From NCBI RefSeq assembly GCF_024679095.1, contig NC_066553.1:3467994-3531993 (forward strand): 64,000 nucleotides of DNA, written 5' to 3'. The notes beneath the pieces were generated by a model. The model was not told where the DNA came from and did no database searches. It worked only from the letters and a program-made list of their open reading frames with translations. Both the position numbers and the translations under genes were made by a program. The stretch comes from Eriocheir sinensis. Its lineage: Eukaryota; Arthropoda; Malacostraca; Decapoda; Varunidae. Below are positions 58,236-64,000 of the stretch, one piece after another; the stretch's first letter is position 1; each line of letters starts with the position of its first letter.

Positions 58236-58855
58236 CCTCGTAGAAGGAAGACAGTGGATCGAAAATGAAGAGGGAGACAAGGAACACATACGTAGACTCG
58301 ATGATATAGATGAATATGGTGGAAAGAAGATGGAAGAAAGAAGGAAGATGAACGATAGTGAGGTAGAGGAAAATGAGATGGTTGGAGGGAAGAAAAAGAG
58401 AAGAAGGAAAGGAGTTGGGGAGAGAGGTTGAAAGGGAGAAAGATGAAAGGAGAATTAGGAAGAGAGGAAAATAGGGAGGAGAATTTAGAGAGGAAATGAT
58501 GAGTAGAAGAAAGTAAGGGGAGGGAGAAAAGGAGGAAGAAGGAGAATAGGGAAGGCAGAAAACAGAAGTAGGGAGGAGAGATTTGGGAAGAAGAGGTAAG
58601 AAAGGGGAAGGTGAAGAAAGAAGAGATGAGAAGGAGAGGATAAGGACGAAGAAGAGGAGAAGAAGATGGAAAGAGAGGCAGATAGGAGCCAATGTCTAAT
58701 GAGAGAGACGGAGGAAGATGTGATTGGAGGGAAGGAGATATGGAGAGAGGGTTGGGAGGAAGAGTTGAGAGGAAAGGAGGGAGGGAGAGGAAGAAGGGAG
58801 GAAACCTATAGAATGAGAAGAGAGAGAAGGGTGTGAAGACGGCTTACACCTCTTC
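58236..58855. repeat. Purine-rich GGA/GAA stretch
   Basis: Strong strand bias to A and G for about 600 bp without a fixed unit. The 236-codon minus-strand frame is the resulting Ser/Leu/Phe-rich artefact. Confidence 0.7.
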
Positions 58856-58881
58856 AAAGGACATCACTGCCCCCCCTCCAA

Positions 58882-58884
<3 letters not shown>

Positions 58885-58914
<30 letters not shown>
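58885..58914. repeat. (GA)n microsatellite
   Basis: Pure GA run. Confidence 0.95.
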
Positions 58915-58916
<2 letters not shown>

Positions 58917-59107
58917 GTCGTGTTTGCTGTCCCGGTTCATTCATACACTTCGGGTCAGTCTGAACACTTTTATTTTCTCTTATTTGTGTTTTTATATATT
59001 TTTTTTTCTGCATCGATTTTTTTTGTGGTTCCTTTGTTTTGTTTTTTCGATCCTCAAGTTTTTTTTGGGGGGATGGGTGGAGGAGGAGGAGGAGGATATG
59101 ATGTAGT

Positions 59108-59415
<308 letters not shown>

Positions 59416-59659
59416 GGGTGGGGGGTCACGTTTAGCGCTCCAAGTTGGTCCACGAAGAATTGTATTGTTCGCATCAGCCGCGGGAGTGTTGTGTGTGTAT
59501 GAAACGTGTTGTATTTCCGCCAGACAACGCCATCTGGCCGCCCTGACAGCCCAAGAATGGTGAGAAATGGAAACACCGCCCGGGAAACAAAAGAAATCTA
59601 ACAGCAAACAACCAACCAGTGCTGTGTCCGCCTCCTCCCTCGCCTCCCGTCTTGTTCTG

Positions 59660-59820
59660 GTCCCCCTCCTCCTCCTCCTCCTCCTTCGTCTTCTTCTTCT
59701 TCCTCACCTTCGTCTCCTATATAGCCACTCAACCACTGCCACCACCCACATGAGGATCTCTTGCCCTCCTCCTCCTCCTCCTCCTCCTCCTCCTCCTCCT
59801 CCTCCTCCTCCTCCTCTCTG
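59660..59820. repeat. (TCC)n tracts
   Basis: CTCCTCCTCC at 59668-59685 and a long run at 59764-59817. Confidence 0.95.
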
Positions 59821-60074
59821 TTCCCTTTCTGTTCCCTTGCTCTACTTCCTCGTACCCTCAAAACCCCTCCGTACCCATACACCCATTCACCCCTCTCTCC
59901 TACACACGCATATTGTTGTAGTTATTGCGTCTTTTTCTCTTTTTTTTTCTTTTTCATTTAAGTATTTTGAGCAGCTTGTCTTTTTCCCACTGTTGCGGTT
60001 AGTCACTATCGTTTTTACTTCTTTGTATTCTTTAAAAAAAATATACACGTGGGTTTTAACGAGTCCATGTTCCT

Positions 60075-60395
60075 ATTCCTCCTAAGTCTTTCTGAAAGCC
60101 TATAATATTTTCTGATTTGTCTGCTAGTGATATCTTTTCAGTTTCTCATTTCATGTTCCTGTTCCTCCTAAGTCTTTCTGAAAGCCTATAATATTTTCTG
60201 ATTTGTCTTCTAGTGATATCTTTTCAGTTTCTCATTTAAGTCTTTCTGAAAGCCTATAATATTTTCTGATTTGTCTTCTAGTGATATCTTTTCAGTTTCT
60301 CATTTCATGTTCCTGTTCCTCGGAAGTCTTTCTGAAAACCTATAATATTTTCTGATTTGTCTTCTTGTGATATCTTTTCAGTTTCTCATTTCTCT
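60075..60395. repeat. 86-bp tandem repeat, four copies, one with an 18-bp deletion
   Basis: AAGTCTTTCTGAAA begins at 60084, 60170, 60238 and 60324 (spacing 86, 68, 86). The short unit lacks the CATGTTCCTGTTCCTCCT segment. Copies are nearly identical otherwise. Confidence 0.96.
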
Positions 60396-61200
60396 CTCTT
60401 CCACACCTGATTTTCCTCCCCTGCCCCCCACCTGTCCTCCCCCGCACGGTCTCCACACTTGCCTCTTCACTCCGGCACTCCAGGTCCTCAGCACACACTG
60501 TCATTCATGGCCACACCGCCCACGTGACACAGCCTCAGTTTTCACATTAGAACAATTGAATTAGGCTTCCACGAATGACCAAAGGCTCAAATCGAAAGTT
60601 TTAATTCGATTTTAAGCATGATTTGTTTTTTCTTCTCATGCGGAAGGTCTTATTAAATCTTTTATGCAATGTGAATGGCACTTAAATATCTTTCTCTTTG
60701 ATTTTGTGTCAACTTTTTTTTTGACCTTCAACTGCAACAAATACCTTTTAATATACAAAGAAAATGTTTCGTTGAACTTTTCTGTACATTACATTTTACA
60801 GTTCAATACTCGATCATGGTAATTATATCTATTTTACTAGCATTTCTAAATAAAACAGTTTTCATGAGGAAGCTGCCAGGTGTCGGATGCGCATGTAGGT
60901 TGTGTCGAGGTTCCCGGTGAGTGTGTGAGCAGAACAGCCCTGCAGCAGACTTCCGCGCCTGCACCGTGCCGAGATCGTGACAGAAACGCGAGATTAGCCG
61001 ATGGTGATTGCACTGCAGACCTTTGTTCACTAGGAAATTACTCCCACTGGAATTCAGATAGCTACAAAAATAATAATGAAACCGAGGGTCGATATGCCAT
61101 GGACGTATTTGTGAAGAGCATGGCGTGGTTTTAGGATCATTTACCTGACTTTCATGTTTTCACCTCCTCTTAGCTCTCCGTTGTCTTATCTAAAAGCTTA
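60396..61200. other. Low-copy sequence
   Basis: C-rich to 60520, AT-rich to 60870, then mixed. A donor-like GAGGTTCCCGGTGAGTGT lies near 60908 without a matching upstream signal. No gene recognised. Confidence 0.4.
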
Positions 61201-61202
61201 AG

Positions 61203-61537
61203 TTGGTATTGTTGACGGTTCCGCCTCTCACATCAACCAATTCCAAAGGCCGAAAAGGGAATCAATCGCGTCTTAATGAGTGTTTTAGGCCCATGGTACA
61301 GAAGGATGCTCAAACTCCCACCAGGGCCATAAGAGTAGTCCTGGAAATCTATCTTCTTGGGACTCCTCGAACTCTTTTAAGGAGCAGTGAGTAGCGGGCT
61401 TTTTTCACATTTGTTATTTTTTTTATGCCCTTGAACTGACTCCTCTGCTATAAAAAAATGCCCAAAACTCTTAGGAAAGCCTTGTCAAATATGTGTGGTT
61501 TGGGCGCCGAAATGTTAAAAAATATGACCCTCAGCCC
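61203..61537 (+). mobile_element. 221-bp MITE family carrying a nested retroelement
   Basis: The left part has GCCTCTCACATCAACC and CCCACCAGGGCCATAAGAG; the right part starts ATGCCCAAAACTC and ends with CGCCGAAATGTTAAA and ATATGACCC. The uninterrupted family reads GGAAATGCCCAAAACTCC here, so the sequence between GGAAAT and ATGCCC is an insertion. Confidence 0.9.
61349..61457 (+). mobile_element. Poly(A)-tailed retroelement fragment (copy 7), nested
   Basis: Contains GGAGCAGTGAGTAGCGGGCT, ATGCCCTTGAACTGACTCCT and CTGCTATAAAAAAA. It lies inside the MITE at 61203 in the plus sense, with its A tail at the right junction. AAAT at 61345-61348 and at 61456-61459 may be a short target duplication, though it overlaps the tail. 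Confidence 0.9.
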
Positions 61538-61756
61538 CGCTACAAACTCTCCCTTTCTCTTATCCTTCCCTTGGCATCAGGTGGAGCAAAACCAGCATAG
61601 CAAACCCCATTACCTACGAGATTTCTATGAACCGCTGCACGGGTGAATGGCTACATCTAACATTTATTTTCTCTGTTGTTGATAATAGTGTAGCGCAAAT
61701 AGGGAAACAAATATCAATGAAATTAAGCATGTGAATTAACGAAGGCGAGAAACAGT

Positions 61757-61952
61757 CACCATTGCCAGATTATCGTACTCAGAGCCTCGTATTTACCGGT
61801 TTCTGAGTCATATCTATTGCCAAAAAAACACCAATCATTAACCATTTTAACGATAACTATATATGAAGGCAGTTATTGGAGTCCAGGAGGTAGTTTTTGC
61901 GTCGGAAATCGGCAAACATAGGAGGCTGAGTACGACAATCTGGCGACGTTGG
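61757..61952. mobile_element. hAT-type MITE, 196 bp
   Basis: Ends CACCATTGCCAGATTATCG and CGACAATCTGGCGACGTTG form the same inverted repeat as at 54096. Perfect 8-bp target duplication GAAACAGT at 61749-61756 and 61953-61960. The interior includes TTAACCATTTTAACG. No transposase frame. Confidence 0.95.
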
Positions 61953-62013
61953 AAACAGTTTGAATTCGAAGCTGCCATTGGATTGAGCGTTGGTATTATC
62001 CGGTACAGCTTAA

Positions 62014-62330
62014 CCTGGTACCAGTGGGGATCATGTTTCTTAAAGGTCCCTCTCAGCGAGAATAACGAGAAAAAAATCATCACTCACTCAAACCATTTCA
62101 TTATATATATCAACGCATTTGTGATCAGTTTATGCATCATCTATTTTTTGGGGTTTATTATGGCACAAATTTGGCCCGTCGCTGCTACACTGTAAAGCCA
62201 CAAATTTGGCCCGTCGCTGCTACACTAAAGCCACAAATTTGGCCCGTCGCTGCTACACTGTAAAGCCACAAATTTGGCCCGTCGCTGCTACACTGTAAAG
62301 CCACAAATTTAGCCTGTCGCTGCTACCGGG
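62014..62330. mobile_element. piggyBac-type MITE with amplified end
   Basis: Flanked by TTAA at 62010-62013 and 62331-62334. Left end CCTGGTACCAGTGGGGATCA and right end CGCTGCTACCGGG match the 179-bp copy at 50900 in reverse orientation. Near the right end CACAAATTTGGCCCGTCGCT is repeated five times, at 62164, 62199, 62232, 62267 and 62302 (33-35 bp period), which explains the extra length of about 138 bp. Confidence 0.93.
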
Positions 62331-62535
62331 TTAAGAAAGGAGAGCTTGAAATATTGCTGCCAGGCTTCAATTGTTCCCGTCCCCTCACGCCACCCTGGCC
62401 TCCAAGTTTGTTACGACCACTCTTTTAAGAACCATTTTGTGACAGTCATTTTCGCGCTTCAACCCTCCTTTGTCTTGTGTTGTCTGTTGCTCCGTGTTTC
62501 CCCGTGTCCGCCTCGTCACGCCGCCGCGGCCAGCA

Positions 62536-62536
<1 letters not shown>

Positions 62537-62622
<86 letters not shown>
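62537..62622. repeat. (GT)n microsatellite
   Basis: Pure GT run of about 86 bp. Confidence 0.98.
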
Positions 62623-62624
<2 letters not shown>

Positions 62625-63015
62625 CCCTTCCCTCGCTTTGTCATTCCACTCACACACTGACTCACAACCGAACGCCTCGCCAATACACCTTTACTCGGTC
62701 GCTCCTGCACGCCATTTGCTGCTGGGGGTTTCGTCCAACGCTCTCACTTATTTTTTTCCCATTTTTTTCCTCCCCCGTTTCTTTTTTACCCTTTTTACCC
62801 CTTTTTTTCCCCTTCGTTCTTCCTTCCTTCCCCTCTGTTTCCGCCCCCTGCGCCCCTTTACCTGCCTTCTACTCCCTGCTATCCACAGAGGCTAGCATGC
62901 TTCGTTGCCTTGCGTCGTGGTGGGAAACTTTACATTAAAACAGGTTCTAATTTTCGCCTGCACTCTAGTTTACGTTTTATAATGAAGCAAAGGAAGTTAG
63001 AAGCAGACGTTAGTC
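62623..63015. other. Low-copy sequence
   Basis: C/T-rich at 62740-62880; no gene recognised. Confidence 0.4.
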
Positions 63016-63148
63016 TTTTTTTTTTTTTTTACAGCTAAGGAGACAGTTCTAGGGCGTAAAGAAAAAATATTAAAGAAAAAGCCCGCTACTTACTGCTCCT
63101 GAATAGAGGTCAAAGGAATGGCCAAAAAGAGAGGTCAATTTCGGGAGG
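63016..63148 (-). mobile_element. Poly(A)-tailed retroelement fragment (copy 8)
   Basis: T run, ACAGCTAAGGAGACAGTTCT, AAGCCCGCTACTTACTGC, ending GAGAGGTCAATTTCGGGAGG. Very close to copy 3 at 13298. Confidence 0.87.
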
Positions 63149-63433
63149 AGAGGTGTCCTTGAATTATAAGTGACAGTCTTGCTGAAGTAAGGTGTGTTCG
63201 CTGTGTCGTAACGATCCATTCGAATCCGTAATCGTACCGAGGGAAGAAAGTACTCAGTGAAAATGTGCTGATGTGTGAACCTGAAAGTCACAGTCAGAAG
63301 AAAGAGATCGGTCAACAGCCTTCATTCAGACGATCGTTCATTATCATACATCAGCTGATCATTTTTTTTTAGTATTTCACTTTCTTGATATGAGTACGAA
63401 ATAGGATGTTGTTTTCCTCTTTGTGCCCCTGAG

Positions 63434-63565
63434 TTTTTTTTTTTTTTTTTACAGCAAAGGAGACAGCACAAGGGCACACGCAAAAAAGGAAACAATAAAA
63501 TAAAACCCGCTACTCGCTGCTCCTGTAAATAATCCGAAGAGGCGGCCAAAAGAGCAGTCAACTGT
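63434..63565 (-). mobile_element. Poly(A)-tailed retroelement fragment (copy 9)
   Basis: Long T run, ACAGCAAAGGAGACAGCACA, then CCCGCTACTCGCTGCTCCTG and GCGGCCAAAAGAGCAGTCAA. It is about 290 bp from copy 8 in the same orientation. Confidence 0.83.
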
Positions 63566-63691
63566 CCTTTACTGTACATATGAAAGTATAATTCCATAAT
63601 AGTGAGACTCTTGGCAAGGGGGAAGTCATGGTATAGTTCTTTATCTACGCTGAACAAAGGATCGCCTCTGCCCTCTACTCCGTCATCTTAA

Positions 63692-63921
63692 AGGGGCAAA
63701 TTTTCCGTGGATCTTCAGTCAAACCACGATTTCCTCTAGCGTGGTTTTCATTTGTTTCTTGTTATCGCTGCTGATGATGATGGTGAGTAATACCGTCGTC
63801 CTTCGGTGATATCTATACCGTAGCTTTGGAAGATGTGGGCACGTCAGAAAACCACGCAAATATGAGAACCACGCCAGCGGAAATCGTGGTTTGACTGAAG
63901 ATCCACGGAAAATTTGCTCCC
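63692..63921. mobile_element. TTAA-flanked MITE with 60-bp inverted repeats
   Basis: The left end AGGGGCAAATTTTCCGTGG and the right end CCACGGAAAATTTGCTCCC begin inverted repeats of about 60 bp with about five mismatches. TTAA lies on both sides (63688-63691 and 63922-63925). The centre of about 110 bp includes GATGATGATGG. The TTAA target resembles piggyBac, but the ends do not start CCC, so the superfamily is open. Confidence 0.9.
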
Positions 63922-64000
63922 TTAATGCTTACAGCCCACGGTGGACTCAACCCCGTGACCCAGAGCACACCCGGCTGTGACGTACATGTTGCTGCACTTC

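Overview
The window looks like repeat-dominated, non-coding DNA from a eukaryotic nuclear genome, most probably a decapod crustacean (a crab or close relative). Three things support this. First, there are arthropod-type telomeric TTAGG/CCTAA units at about 30.37-31.07 kb and degenerate GGTTA/GGTAA arrays at 7.7-8.3 kb. Second, the density of very long (TC)n/(GA)n and (GT)n/(CA)n tracts is extreme, as is typical of decapod genomes. Third, several interspersed repeats look like ones I remember from decapod sequence: a poly(A)-tailed element ending in a run such as GGGCTTTTTT...CTGTAAAAAA, and a 'CTGCAAGAGGCCG...' repeat. The species cannot be fixed from sequence alone.

I found no convincing complete protein-coding gene. 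Nearly all long open frames are translations of microsatellites (poly Leu-Ser, Arg-Glu, Cys-Val, Thr-His) or of tandem repeats whose period is a multiple of three. The best coding hints are three short segments with good splice signals: a possible first exon ending at 33828, a 62-nt segment at 25847-25908 and a 92-nt segment at 55285-55376. A CpG-rich stretch at 51.86-52.33 kb holds a CCAAT box and a palindromic CRE and is the best promoter candidate. CpG-rich patches at 27.64-27.84, 28.13-28.36, 29.94-30.24 and 33.48-33.83 kb are weaker ones.

Layout. 0-8.5 kb: microsatellites, CCTT-rich satellites, a CCCTGGTATTTT minisatellite and telomere-like GGTTA/GGTAA repeats. 8.6-16.5 kb: small tandem duplications, MITEs (including a head-to-head pair at 9937-10387) and pyrimidine-rich arrays. 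17-26.4 kb: CAC-rich minisatellite, 141-bp satellite (19.4-20.35 kb), GAA/GAG tracts, 70-bp repeats and a MITE whose core is amplified six times. 28-32.2 kb: two related satellites, one carrying CCTAA arrays in each unit. 35.6-44.8 kb: GA/GT blocks, a 131-bp tandem repeat, and an 84-bp array interrupted by a cleanly bounded 221-bp MITE. 45-53.3 kb: pyrimidine arrays, dinucleotide tracts and a 179-bp piggyBac-type MITE. 53.7-64 kb: a 141-bp array interrupted by a hAT-type MITE with an 8-bp target duplication, further MITEs of both types, a nested insertion, and a TTAA-flanked element with 60-bp inverted repeats.

The main biological content is therefore a layered record of non-autonomous transposons and satellite growth. 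Two MITEs sit inside tandem arrays, so the neighbouring array units give the empty-site sequence and define the element ends. Other MITEs have had their own interiors or ends amplified into tandem arrays, which suggests a route from MITE to satellite.
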